A program made the translations under genes and the position numbers. The notes below the pieces were generated by a model, which did no database searches, was not told where the DNA came from, and was given only the letters and a program-made list of their open reading frames with translations. DNA of 13,136 nt from Micavibrio aeruginosavorus (GTDB taxonomy: Bacteria; Pseudomonadota; Alphaproteobacteria; Micavibrionales; Micavibrionaceae), in assembly GCA_003241475.1 (NCBI GenBank), contig QFQB01000053.1:1-13136 (forward strand), written 5' to 3'. Each line of letters begins with the position of its first letter. Positions within the stretch are counted from its first letter, which is position 1. This document shows positions 1 to 8,476 of this stretch, one piece after another.

Positions 1-1469
1 CTGTAGGAAAAATATACGATAAAATCGGTAATCTCCTAAAACAAATAGACAATCAATCCGTCGGGGAATTTGAAGAACTAAGTATTGAGGATATTGAGGT
101 TGATGCACCAGAGTTTGATGATTACCTGATTGGTAACAAGGTAAAAGTTCTCTTGCAGGATATTGACCTCGTGCGCTGGAAACAGGATTTGCAGGAGGAC
201 TATGAGCTTCTGGGCCGTCTTCTACAGGAAGCTGAAAATATTGATTCAGCTCGTGATGCCAAACTTCAAAAACTGAAAGATGTCATTTCAGATAAGATTA
301 GAAACCCAATAAATACAGGAAATAAAAAGGTTATTATTTTTACAGCCTTCTCTGATACCGCAGAGTATTTATATGAAAACATTTCCGGCTGGGCAAGGAA
401 CGAACTCGATATACATTCTGCCTTGGTAACCGGAAGCGGGACAAATCAATGCACAATAAAGAATATCAACAAAGACCTGAACGGCATCCTTACCAACTTC
501 TCGCCCATTTCAAAAGAGCGAAACAAGGTTGATCCTGAGGCAACGTTAGAAATTGATATTCTGATTGCTACAGATTGCATCTCTGAAGGTCAAAACCTTC
601 AGGATTGCGATATGTTGATAAATTACGACATTCACTGGAATCCAGTACGGATCATCCAGCGTTTTGGCCGTGTTGACCGCCTCGGTTCACGGAACGTAGC
701 CATTCAGCTTGCCAACTTCTGGCCAAACATGGAGCTGGACGAATACATCAACCTTGAAGCCCGCGTAAGCGGCCGCATGGTCTTACTTGATATTTCAGCA
801 ACCGGAGAAGAGAACGTTATCGAATACGATGAAAATCGACAGATGAATGATCTGGAGTATCGTCGTAAGCAGATGAAGCAGTTGCAGGAGTCTGTTGTTG
901 ATCTTGAGGATATGGATGGCAGTGTTTCTATTACAGACATGACACTTAATGATTTCCGCATGGATTTATCCAGCTACATGAAGGACAATCTATCGGTCTT
1001 AGAAAAAGCCACAACAGGGTATTACGCAGGCGTATCTCCAGCAAATGAAGAAACAAAGCCAGGAGCGATTTTCTGCCTCCGCGATATTCATCGTAAAGTG
1101 CAGAAAGATGCAAACTATGCTTTGGCTCCTTATTATCTCGTCTATGTGGCCGAGGATGGCGCGGTGATATTCAATCACCTGCAAAGCAAAAAGAGTCTGG
1201 ATATCTTTAAGAAGTTAAGCGCCACCCGCACTGAGTTGGATCAGCCCGCTATTAATGCCTTGGCGACTTCAACAAAAGACGGGAAAGACATGGGGGCCTA
1301 CCAGTTTATGCTGGAGGCTGCGATTACCAGCATTGTAGGTAAAACCGAAGAAAAAGGCGTTGAAAGCCTCTTTAGCCGTGGAGGCACGGTTTTAACGCAA
1401 GACCATTTCAAGGGTATTGAAGATTTTGAAGTCGTAAGCTTCCTGATTATCAAGGAGGCCAGCGCATGA
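1..1469 (+). CDS. SNF2-like ATP-dependent helicase, C-terminal part (5' end outside window)
   Basis: The reading frame is open from the left edge (first full codon at position 3), so the TTG at 153 is internal and the ATPase N-terminal half is missing from view. The visible part has the second RecA-like helicase lobe: a motif IV-type strand VIIFTAF (330-350), the IATD..SEGQNLQ motif V region (564-600) and QRFGRVDRLGS (motif VI, about 657-689), which carries the arginines that contact ATP. This is the SNF2/RapA-like form. About 260 residues follow with no motif I can name, including an acidic stretch. Its product would be an ATP-driven DNA translocase or remodeller. The stop overlaps the next start (ATGA), so it belongs to the operon with the DUF4391 and type III restriction genes. 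SNF2 helicases are common in defence loci such as DISARM, but no DISARM-specific gene is visible. The domain call is firm; the role is inferred. Confidence 0.88.
   Translation, partial: VGKIYDKIGNLLKQIDNQSVGEFEELSIEDIEVDAPEFDDYLIGNKVKVLLQDIDLVRWKQDLQEDYELLGRLLQEAENIDSARDAKLQKLKDVISDKIRNPINTGNKKVIIFTAFSDTAEYLYENISGWARNELDIHSALVTGSGTNQCTIKNINKDLNGILTNFSPISKERNKVDPEATLEIDILIATDCISEGQNLQDCDMLINYDIHWNPVRIIQRFGRVDRLGSRNVAIQLANFWPNMELDEYINLEARVSGRMVLLDISATGEENVIEYDENRQMNDLEYRRKQMKQLQESVVDLEDMDGSVSITDMTLNDFRMDLSSYMKDNLSVLEKATTGYYAGVSPANEETKPGAIFCLRDIHRKVQKDANYALAPYYLVYVAEDGAVIFNHLQSKKSLDIFKKLSATRTELDQPAINALATSTKDGKDMGAYQFMLEAAITSIVGKTEEKGVESLFSRGGTVLTQDHFKGIEDFEVVSFLIIKEASA
1452..1458 (+). promoter_or_regulatory. 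Ribosome binding site for the DUF4391 gene
   Basis: AAGGAGG lies 7 bases before the ATG at 1466, inside the end of the helicase gene. With the ATGA stop/start overlap it fixes this start and points to coupled translation. Confidence 0.8.
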
Positions 1470-2218
1470 CGCAGATCTTATTGAATGCTATGGCTATTCC
1501 AGCAGCATGCGAATTAAACAAGCCTGTTTTCAAGAAAATGTTTCTTGAGAATGGCGAGCTTGATGCCACCGAGAAAAAGGCACTTTCGAACGACATAGAG
1601 CGCATCCGTTGGTTATACACGCTCAAGCCAATTACAATTAACATCCCGAAGTTTGAAGATGGGAACGTAGAATATCAGGAAGTGGCCGTTCTGCAGGTTG
1701 ATCTGACAAGCCCTGCACGGGCAAGGCGTATTGCCAGCTTTATAAACAAAGCCATTCCCTATCCGCTGTTCCTCATATTCAGTCATAACGGTACATTTGC
1801 CGTATCAGTAGCCAATAAGCGTATCAACCAGGCTGATAAAGCAAAATGGGTTATAGACGAAGAATGGATGACTGATTGGATAAGTGAGGCCTCGCCTTCA
1901 GATATTCAATCCAAATTCATCGAGGATTGTGCGCTTAAGAATTTGTCTTCTCTGAATTTCTACGCATTCTATCAAGACATGGTATCACGCGTTGTTGCCC
2001 TTAATACCGCCAGCAGAAGTGGTATATATGAAGCGCCCACGCGCGAAAAAACAGATGCACGCCGCTCCCAGCTTCGTGAGATTGCTGAGTTGGAAAGACA
2101 GGCCGCTGAACTACGTAACGCATTAAAGCAGGAGAGCCAATTTAATCGGAAACTGGAACTCAACATGGCGATTAAAGAGCGCACGGATGCGATCAAGCGT
2201 CTGGAACAGGTGTTATAG
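1466..2218 (+). CDS. DUF4391 domain-containing protein
   Basis: A 250-residue protein that I recognise by overall pattern as DUF4391, a family of unknown function close to this length. The N-terminal part holds the family-like stretch around residues 45-115 (RIRWLYTLKPITINIP, then EVAVLQVDL and YPLFLIFSHNG). The last 45 residues or so (about 205-250) are rich in Glu, Arg, Lys and Leu with heptad-like spacing (AELERQAAELRNALKQ, MAIKERTDAIKRLEQVL), suggesting a coiled coil for dimerisation or partner binding. No catalytic motif or membrane segment is seen. It overlaps the upstream helicase by 4 bases and has a strong ribosome site, so the two are probably made in matched amounts and may form a complex. 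I recall DUF4391 genes next to helicases and type III-like restriction genes, but cannot verify this here. Confidence 0.8.
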   Translation: MTQILLNAMAIPAACELNKPVFKKMFLENGELDATEKKALSNDIERIRWLYTLKPITINIPKFEDGNVEYQEVAVLQVDLTSPARARRIASFINKAIPYPLFLIFSHNGTFAVSVANKRINQADKAKWVIDEEWMTDWISEASPSDIQSKFIEDCALKNLSSLNFYAFYQDMVSRVVALNTASRSGIYEAPTREKTDARRSQLREIAELERQAAELRNALKQESQFNRKLELNMAIKERTDAIKRLEQVL

Positions 2219-2227
2219 GAGCAAAAC

Positions 2228-3100
2228 ATGAAATTCGAATATTTTAGATTTCTTATAACGCCTGTAAAAGATCCTCAGCTTCCGCTTCATGGGGAGGTAA
2301 CAAGGCAGGATATCATTAATGAGATCTTTGCAAAAAACGCTACATACAAATTTCAGAGCGGACGTGCGCATTTTGGATTGAGAATGGAATATTCACATGA
2401 TGGGCTTGTGAGTGCATATGTTGGAAAATTAACATCCAGAATTATGCGAAAAGCGCCAGAGGACGGTTTCGCTTTAAATAAGGTAGAGGATTGGCCAGGT
2501 AGCCGAATTTTTATCAATGTAAATGATGAGAAGGATACGGGACGAACACTTGCTTGCGGACAAATGATTGGATTTCAACTTAATCAATCGGCCATACAAA
2601 ATCCTAAAAACTGTTTAAGGGCTTTTGCCGATAAAGTGAACGAAACTATTGTTCACAAGGGCTTCTATTTGACCATCAACCCTATGCCTACAGAGAGAAA
2701 GAAATTCTGGACTGTGGCCAAGGAGCATGAGGGTAATATCCGCAAAGTCGTCCTAACTTACACGCCTCCAAACCTTTTCGAGCTTGGCACTTCTCTGGAA
2801 GCAGATCTTAAGAAGGCAAACCAGAACTTCAACACCACCAGCACACAGATTGTTTTCGAGAACGAAGCAGGAAGCGTTACTCTGCCCGAAGATAATAAAC
2901 TTTTGCAGGAAACAGCCAAATACATTGATGAAGGTGGCGGAAAGTTTAAGTTTACCCTTACTAAAGGTAAAAAGACGGTGAGCAGCGATGGTGGCGTTAA
3001 GACCGAAACCTTTGATGGTTTGGAGCTGACGCTGGAGAATGCGACGACGAGCAATATTGAAGGGGCTATGCGCATGGTTTTGGGGGTGCAAAATGATTAA
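2228..3100 (+). CDS. Uncharacterised 290-residue protein of the restriction operon
   Basis: I do not recognise this family. The protein is soluble, with no signal peptide or membrane segment. It begins with alternating strand-like segments (MKFEYFRFLITPV, then ARHFGLRMEY-like and SAYVGKL stretches). A central part (about residues 95-165) contains SRIFINVND, a conserved-looking GQMIGFQLNQ and KGFYLTINPMP. A more polar C-terminal third is rich in Lys, Thr and Gly (KFKFTLTKGKK). The overall beta-strand character suggests a sensor, binding or adaptor protein more than a classic nuclease; that is inference. GGAG at 2218-2221 overlaps the stop of the DUF4391 gene and supports the ATG at 2228. The last 8 bases overlap the membrane-protein gene. 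Its place in a coupled operon implies it works with the helicase, DUF4391 or Mod/Res proteins. Confidence 0.82.
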   Translation: MKFEYFRFLITPVKDPQLPLHGEVTRQDIINEIFAKNATYKFQSGRAHFGLRMEYSHDGLVSAYVGKLTSRIMRKAPEDGFALNKVEDWPGSRIFINVNDEKDTGRTLACGQMIGFQLNQSAIQNPKNCLRAFADKVNETIVHKGFYLTINPMPTERKKFWTVAKEHEGNIRKVVLTYTPPNLFELGTSLEADLKKANQNFNTTSTQIVFENEAGSVTLPEDNKLLQETAKYIDEGGGKFKFTLTKGKKTVSSDGGVKTETFDGLELTLENATTSNIEGAMRMVLGVQND

Positions 3101-3542
3101 CCTGCTTAAAAACATGTCCCTGCTGATTGTTTTTGGCGTAGTCCCGACTATCGCCTTGGATTATTTTTCTGGATCTGGTTTCCTCAATAAGTTCATGGCC
3201 GATCAATCACTCTCGATGCTCGGAACAATTCTGGCGATATATATCGCTGTAGCCTCATCTTTTATTGCGATACTTAACAGCTATGAAGATCAGGAAGGAA
3301 AAGACATTTTTTCTGGAACAGTTAAAGAGTTAAAGCAGACCATAGCCTTCATATTTATCGTCTTTTTTGCACACTTCCTTCTTTTAGTGGGAACACCAGA
3401 GGAAGCTAGTTTCGCCTGCGACCTTACGCTGAAATCGCTAAAGACATTCATCTTCATACTCTTTTTGTACGCTCTCTACGAGCTTAGTAGCGAGCTTTTT
3501 ACGCTCAAGAACAAACTGCCCAGAAAGGATAAAAAACAATGA
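3093..3542 (+). CDS. Small four-helix membrane protein of the restriction operon
   Basis: A 149-residue protein with four predicted hydrophobic helices, at about residues 5-24, 41-61, 82-100 and 115-132. They are separated by short polar loops that include an acidic segment (SYEDQEGKD, 63-71), and the tail is strongly basic (KNKLPRKDKKQ), probably cytoplasmic. I do not recognise the family. An in-frame upstream ATG at 3039 would add 18 residues. The ATG at 3093 is preferred because it gives the tight 8-base overlap with the upstream gene, has a G-rich run before it (3081-3086), and places the first hydrophobic helix at the very N-terminus. Its stop overlaps the mod start (ATGA). An integral membrane protein is not part of a standard type III restriction system. 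Here it could anchor the complex or act as a membrane-damaging effector; both are inference. Confidence 0.82.
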   Translation: MINLLKNMSLLIVFGVVPTIALDYFSGSGFLNKFMADQSLSMLGTILAIYIAVASSFIAILNSYEDQEGKDIFSGTVKELKQTIAFIFIVFFAHFLLLVGTPEEASFACDLTLKSLKTFIFILFLYALYELSSELFTLKNKLPRKDKKQ

Positions 3543-5491
3543 TCAAGAAACTCGAAAAGGCCGATGGGCAGAGCATGGATATTGTTGAGAGCAACATCGA
3601 GCAGCTGAAAGAGCTATTTCCTGAGGTTTTTGCCGAAGGGCGTATCAATTTTGACCGCCTGCAGGAAGTGCTGGGCAATTATGTGGTGACCGATGAAGAC
3701 CATTATAATTTCACCTGGCATGGCAAACGCGCGGCGGGACGACTGGCGCAGACCCCCAGTACTGGAACACTCCGCCCATGCCCACAAGAGAGCGTGGACT
3801 GGGATACCACACAAAACCTGTTTATCGAGGGCGACAACCTTGAGGTTCTGAAGCTCCTGCAAAAATCATATCACCGTCAGATCAAGATGATCTATATCGA
3901 CCCGCCCTATAACACAGGGAATGATTTCGTTTATGAAGACGATTTCAAGGATGGGGTAAAAAACTATCTGGCTGTCACGGGTCAGCTGGACGATGAAGGT
4001 AAGAAAAAAGGCACAAATTCCAGCACCGCAGGTCGTTACCATACCAACTGGCTCAATATGATGTATCCACGCCTTAAAGTGGCACGCAATCTTCTGCGAA
4101 ATGATGGAGTTATTTTTATCTCAATAGATGATGTTGAAGTTGAGAATTTGAAGAAAATTTGTCATGAAATTTTTGGAGAGGATAACTTTGTTGCGTGCTT
4201 ACCAACGGTGATGAACCTTAAAGGAAATAATGATGAATTTGGTTTTGCAGGGACACATGAATATACCCTTGTATATATCAAAGATGTCAATTCATTAGAG
4301 GACTTAGGTGGAATCCCGCTAACGCCGGAAGATGAAGGAGAATACGATCAAGTCGATACAAAGGGCGCATACAAAAAAGGGGCAACCTTAATGCGTACAG
4401 GAAAGGCTGGCGCAAGAGAGCATCGGCCAAAGGGATATTATCCAATATATGTTTCGAGTGACTTTAGTAGAATGTCCCTAAGCAGAAAAAGTGCTGATGA
4501 TATTGAGGTTTACCCAAAAACAAAAAAAGGTAAGGACATGTCATGGAGAAGATCGCCTGAAACGCTTCAAGCATCGCTCGATGACTTTATCATAGTTCCA
4601 ACAAAGACTGGTGGAGCGTCTTTTTATAAGAAGCAAAGGCTCGAAGAAGACAGAATAAATGGAAAAAAGCCCAAGAGCTTATTTTATAAAGCTGAATACA
4701 GCAGTGGGAATGGAACCGAGGCCGTAAAAAATCTTCTCGGAGAGAGAGTTTTTAGCAATCCAAAACCCTTAGAGTTAATAAAAGACTTTGTATTGGTCGG
4801 TGGCGGAAATGAGGAGATCATTCTCGATTTCTTTGCTGGGTCTGCAACCACTGGGCATGCCATTTATGAACTGAACAGCTCGAAAGAAAAAAAATTAAAA
4901 TTTATTCTGGTGCAACTTCCAGAACCGCTTGACCCAAAAGATAAAGAGCAAAAACAAGCTATTGATTTGTGTGATCAGCTTGGTAAGCCCCGCAATCTCG
5001 CAGAGCTATCTAAAGAGCGCTTGCGTCGAGTTTCTAAGAAAATCAAAGAAGAAAACCCACTTTTCGGCGGTGACCTTGGCTTTAAGGTCTTCAAACTTGA
5101 CACTTCCAATATCAAAACTTGGGAAGCTGGATTTGATACGCTGAAGGATGACCTGATCGCGGCGGCGGATTATATCAAGCAGGATCGTTCCTCCGACGAT
5201 ATCGTCTTTGAATTGTTGCTCAAATACGGCCTTGATCTGACCGTGCCGATTGAAACACGCACAATTGCAGGCAAAAAAGTCTATTCCATTGGTATGGGTG
5301 CACTTGTGGTTTGCCTGGATAACGATGTCCCGATGGAGACCATCAACGGTATTGGTGCATTGAAGGAAGAGCTGAAGCCTGAAATTATGCGCGTAGTCTT
5401 TAAAGATAGCGGCTTTAAGGATGACGTGGTCAAAACCAACGCCCTCCAAACCCTTAAACGCTTCGGTATCGAAGATATTAAGAGCCTGTAA
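3539..5491 (+). CDS. mod: Type III restriction-modification DNA methyltransferase (Mod)
   Basis: A 650-residue beta-class N6-adenine methyltransferase of the type III Mod type, transferring methyl groups from S-adenosylmethionine to adenine in one strand of an asymmetric site and giving site specificity to the Mod-Res complex. The order of motifs fits: catalytic DPPY at residues 121-124 within MIYIDPPYNTGNDF, a target-recognition region over roughly residues 200-410, then the AdoMet-binding motif DFFAGSATT at 430-438. The length is typical of Mod proteins. The start at 3539 forms an ATGA overlap with the membrane-protein gene, with AAAGGA at 3524-3529 upstream. Base composition is patchy: the 5' end is GC-rich (about 68% in 3721-3780) while the target-recognition part is AT-rich (about 32% in 4141-4200), consistent with exchange of the recognition domain. 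No simple repeat suggestive of phase variation was seen. Confidence 0.95.
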   Translation: MIKKLEKADGQSMDIVESNIEQLKELFPEVFAEGRINFDRLQEVLGNYVVTDEDHYNFTWHGKRAAGRLAQTPSTGTLRPCPQESVDWDTTQNLFIEGDNLEVLKLLQKSYHRQIKMIYIDPPYNTGNDFVYEDDFKDGVKNYLAVTGQLDDEGKKKGTNSSTAGRYHTNWLNMMYPRLKVARNLLRNDGVIFISIDDVEVENLKKICHEIFGEDNFVACLPTVMNLKGNNDEFGFAGTHEYTLVYIKDVNSLEDLGGIPLTPEDEGEYDQVDTKGAYKKGATLMRTGKAGAREHRPKGYYPIYVSSDFSRMSLSRKSADDIEVYPKTKKGKDMSWRRSPETLQASLDDFIIVPTKTGGASFYKKQRLEEDRINGKKPKSLFYKAEYSSGNGTEAVKNLLGERVFSNPKPLELIKDFVLVGGGNEEIILDFFAGSATTGHAIYELNSSKEKKLKFILVQLPEPLDPKDKEQKQAIDLCDQLGKPRNLAELSKERLRRVSKKIKEENPLFGGDLGFKVFKLDTSNIKTWEAGFDTLKDDLIAAADYIKQDRSSDDIVFELLLKYGLDLTVPIETRTIAGKKVYSIGMGALVVCLDNDVPMETINGIGALKEELKPEIMRVVFKDSGFKDDVVKTNALQTLKRFGIEDIKSL

Positions 5492-5496
5492 GGAGG
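5490..5496 (+). promoter_or_regulatory. Ribosome binding site for res
   Basis: AAGGAGG overlaps the mod stop codon (TAA, 5489-5491) and lies 6 bases before the res ATG at 5503. The next usable start is far downstream, so this site decides the start and suggests re-initiation after mod. Confidence 0.8.
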
Positions 5497-5502
5497 GGTG
5501 GA

Positions 5503-8472
5503 ATGAAAATCAAATTTGACGCCAACCAACTCCACCAGCGCAATGCTTGGGAATCTGCCATCGGCGTGTTCGAGGGGCAGGAGCTGAACAAAACGACATT
5601 CTCCATGCCCTCCGTCCGCCCTGTGGGCGAGTTGGAGGCCAAATGGTCAAACCAGACTGATACAGGGTATGGCAACCGCCTGCGCCTGCTGGACGAGGAG
5701 TTGCTGGCCAATGTCCAGCGCATTCAGCTGAAGAACGGCCTGAAGCAATCGAGCGACCTCGCCACCCGCGATTTCACCGTTGAGATGGAAACCGGCACGG
5801 GGAAAACGTACGTTTACCTGCGCTCGATTTTCGAGATGAACAAGCTCTATGGCTTTACGAAGTTCATCATTGTTGTCCCCAGCATCGCCATCAAGGAAGG
5901 TGTCGCAAAATCCCTGAAAATGACGGAAACGCATTTCAAGGAACAGTACGACAATACGCCGTATGACTATTTTGTTTACGACTCCGGCAAGTTGGATCAG
6001 GTGCGGAATTTTGCCGTGAATGACTATATCCAGATCATGGTCATTAATATTGATGCTTTCCGCAAGGGTTTTGCCGACCCAGACAAGGAATCCAGCGCCA
6101 ATATCATTCACCGCTATAACGACAAGATGCAGGGTATTCCGATAAACTTTATCAAGGAAACCAACCCTATTGTTATTATTGACGAGCCGCAGAGCGTGGA
6201 CACCACCGAAGCCTCTTCCAAGGCCATTGCCTCGCTCAATCCGCTTTGCACCTTCCGCTATTCCGCGACCCATGTGGATAAGCACAACATGCTTTATAAG
6301 CTGGACTCCATCGATGCTTACGACCAGAAACTGGTCAAGCAGATCGAGGTTGCAGCCATTGAGGTCAAGGACGGCCATAACAAGGCCTATATCAAGCTTC
6401 TCTCCGTCAACAACAAGAAATCCCCTATCACAGCCAAGATTGAGCTGGACGTTCAGCAGGACGGGAGCGTGAAGCGCAAGGCTGTGACAGTCAAACAGGG
6501 AAGCGACTTGCTTGAAGCCTCCAAAGGCCGTTCCATTTATGATGGCTATGTCGTCAATGACATCGTCTGCGAAGAAGGAAATGAGTATATTGATTTCACC
6601 AGCAAGGGTGATGTGATCCGTCTAGGTGATGCCATCGGCGAAGTCAACGTGGATGAATACAAACGTCTGCAAATCCGCAAGACAATTGAAGAGCATCTGG
6701 ATAAAGAACTGAAGCTCACCCCTATGGGTATTAAGGTCTTAAGCCTTTTCTTTATCGATAAGGTCGCTAATTACCGTGATTACGATACCCCAGACACAAA
6801 GGGGAAATATGCCCGCATTTTTGAAGAAGAATACGCCAAAGCGATTAAAAAGCCGAAATTCGCAACCTTGTTCAAGGATGTTGATACCGACACACTGCCG
6901 CAGGATGTGCATAACGGCTATTTCTCTGAAGACAAAGGCCGCGCTAAGGATACCAATGGCTCTACCAAGGCGGATGAGGATACCTATAGCCTGATCATGC
7001 GGGATAAGGAGAAACTGCTGCAGTTTGACTCGAAGCTGAAATTCATCTTCTCCCACTCCGCTTTGAAAGAAGGATGGGACAACCCTAACGTCTTCCAGAT
7101 CTGTACGCTCAATGAAACAAACTCAGTCATCAAAAAACGTCAAGAAATCGGGCGTGGCTTGCGTATCTGTGTCAATCAGAATGGTGACCGCGTACATGGC
7201 TTTGACGTGAACACGCTGACTGTCATGGCAAATGAATCATACGAAGCCTTTGTTGAGGGGCTGCAGAAAGAGATTGAGAAAGAGGAAGGCATTAAGTTCG
7301 GCATTGTCGAACAACATACTTTTGCCAACCTTGTTATCCAGGGCGCAGACGGCAAAGACGAGTATCTAGGCGCAGCGAAGTCGGAAGACCTTCACAAACA
7401 TCTTCTGGCCTCCCAATACATCGATCAGCGGGGCAAAATCCAAGATAAGCTGAAAAAGGACTTGAAAGAAGGCAAGGTTGATCTGCCCGCCGCCTTTGTA
7501 CCACAGACTGTTCAGATTAGTGCTGTTCTGAAGAAGATTGCCGGTGGTCTGAACATTCAGAACAACGATAACAAGCGTACGATCAAATTAAACAAGGCTG
7601 TTTTTGAAAGCCTTGAATTTAAAGAGCTTTGGGATAAGGTTAAGTTCAAGACAACCTATAACGTCGAGTTTGATCCTGCTGCATTGATCCAAAAATGTTC
7701 AGAGGAGCTGAAGAAGAATATCATCGTCGGAAAAACCAAGTTTACTTACATCACAGCCAAGGTTGGCGTTGAAAGAAGCGGCCTGACAACCAAAGAAGAC
7801 AAAAATACGCCGCATACTTACGATGCCAAGGACTACCAAATTCCTGATATCTTGAGCTACCTGCAGAATGAAACAAACCTAAAGCGTCAGACAATTTTGG
7901 AGATATTGCTTCGCTCTGAGCGGCTGGATGACTTCAAAAATAATCCGCAAAAGTTCCTTGATCAGGCCAAGAGCCTCATTCGATCCACAATGCAAGGCTT
8001 TATCGTGGATGGCATTAAGTATCAAAAAATTGGCGACCAGGCATTCTATGCTCAAGAGCTATTCGAAAGCGAAGAACTGATCGGCTATCTTAACAAGAAC
8101 ATGCTGGAGGCGGAGAAATCCGTCTATGACCACGTCATTTATGACTCAGAGACAGTTGAAGCTGAGCTGGCACAGGCTTTTGAAAAGAACGAACAGGTAA
8201 AGGTCTACGCCAAACTACCCAGCTGGTTTAAGGTAGATACCCCACTCGGCTCATACAATCCTGACTGGGCTGTTCTCTTCGATATTGATGGACAGGAACG
8301 CCTTTACTTTGTGGTAGAAAGCAAGGAAACGCATGTTGAAGAGCTTCTTCGCAAAGAAGCCCAGAGTAAGATTAAATGCGGTCGCGCTCACTTCGAAGCT
8401 CTTGGAGCAGACACAAACTATGTCGTTGCCAGCAACATGGATACGCTGATGGATCAGGTTATAAAGGGGTAA
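5503..8472 (+). CDS. res: Type III restriction enzyme helicase-nuclease subunit (Res)
   Basis: A 989-residue protein, close to the usual Res length. The superfamily 2 ATPase shows Walker A ETGTGKT at residues 96-102, a DEPQ box at 227-230 (in place of DEAD/DEAH), SAT at 254-256 and QEIGRGLR (motif VI) at 547-554. The C-terminal PD-(D/E)XK nuclease is intact: PD at 920-921 and ESK (Glu939, Lys941). With Mod it would use ATP to move or signal along unmethylated DNA between two head-to-head sites and cut near one of them; this is the established behaviour of type III enzymes. It follows mod by 11 bases. All the key residues are present, so the enzyme is probably active. The first third of the gene is visibly more GC-rich than the helicase and DUF4391 genes upstream. 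Confidence 0.95.
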   Translation: MKIKFDANQLHQRNAWESAIGVFEGQELNKTTFSMPSVRPVGELEAKWSNQTDTGYGNRLRLLDEELLANVQRIQLKNGLKQSSDLATRDFTVEMETGTGKTYVYLRSIFEMNKLYGFTKFIIVVPSIAIKEGVAKSLKMTETHFKEQYDNTPYDYFVYDSGKLDQVRNFAVNDYIQIMVINIDAFRKGFADPDKESSANIIHRYNDKMQGIPINFIKETNPIVIIDEPQSVDTTEASSKAIASLNPLCTFRYSATHVDKHNMLYKLDSIDAYDQKLVKQIEVAAIEVKDGHNKAYIKLLSVNNKKSPITAKIELDVQQDGSVKRKAVTVKQGSDLLEASKGRSIYDGYVVNDIVCEEGNEYIDFTSKGDVIRLGDAIGEVNVDEYKRLQIRKTIEEHLDKELKLTPMGIKVLSLFFIDKVANYRDYDTPDTKGKYARIFEEEYAKAIKKPKFATLFKDVDTDTLPQDVHNGYFSEDKGRAKDTNGSTKADEDTYSLIMRDKEKLLQFDSKLKFIFSHSALKEGWDNPNVFQICTLNETNSVIKKRQEIGRGLRICVNQNGDRVHGFDVNTLTVMANESYEAFVEGLQKEIEKEEGIKFGIVEQHTFANLVIQGADGKDEYLGAAKSEDLHKHLLASQYIDQRGKIQDKLKKDLKEGKVDLPAAFVPQTVQISAVLKKIAGGLNIQNNDNKRTIKLNKAVFESLEFKELWDKVKFKTTYNVEFDPAALIQKCSEELKKNIIVGKTKFTYITAKVGVERSGLTTKEDKNTPHTYDAKDYQIPDILSYLQNETNLKRQTILEILLRSERLDDFKNNPQKFLDQAKSLIRSTMQGFIVDGIKYQKIGDQAFYAQELFESEELIGYLNKNMLEAEKSVYDHVIYDSETVEAELAQAFEKNEQVKVYAKLPSWFKVDTPLGSYNPDWAVLFDIDGQERLYFVVESKETHVEELLRKEAQSKIKCGRAHFEALGADTNYVVASNMDTLMDQVIKG

Positions 8473-8476
8473 ATAT

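Noticed and set aside
153..1469. TTG at 153 as the start of the helicase gene
   Set aside because: The same frame is open to the left edge with protein-like sequence, and helicase motifs I-III would be missing, so the gene begins outside the window.
5647..6378. 243-codon open frame on the minus strand
   Set aside because: It lies entirely opposite the helicase motifs of res, has no ribosome site or recognisable product, and is a shadow of a strongly supported gene.
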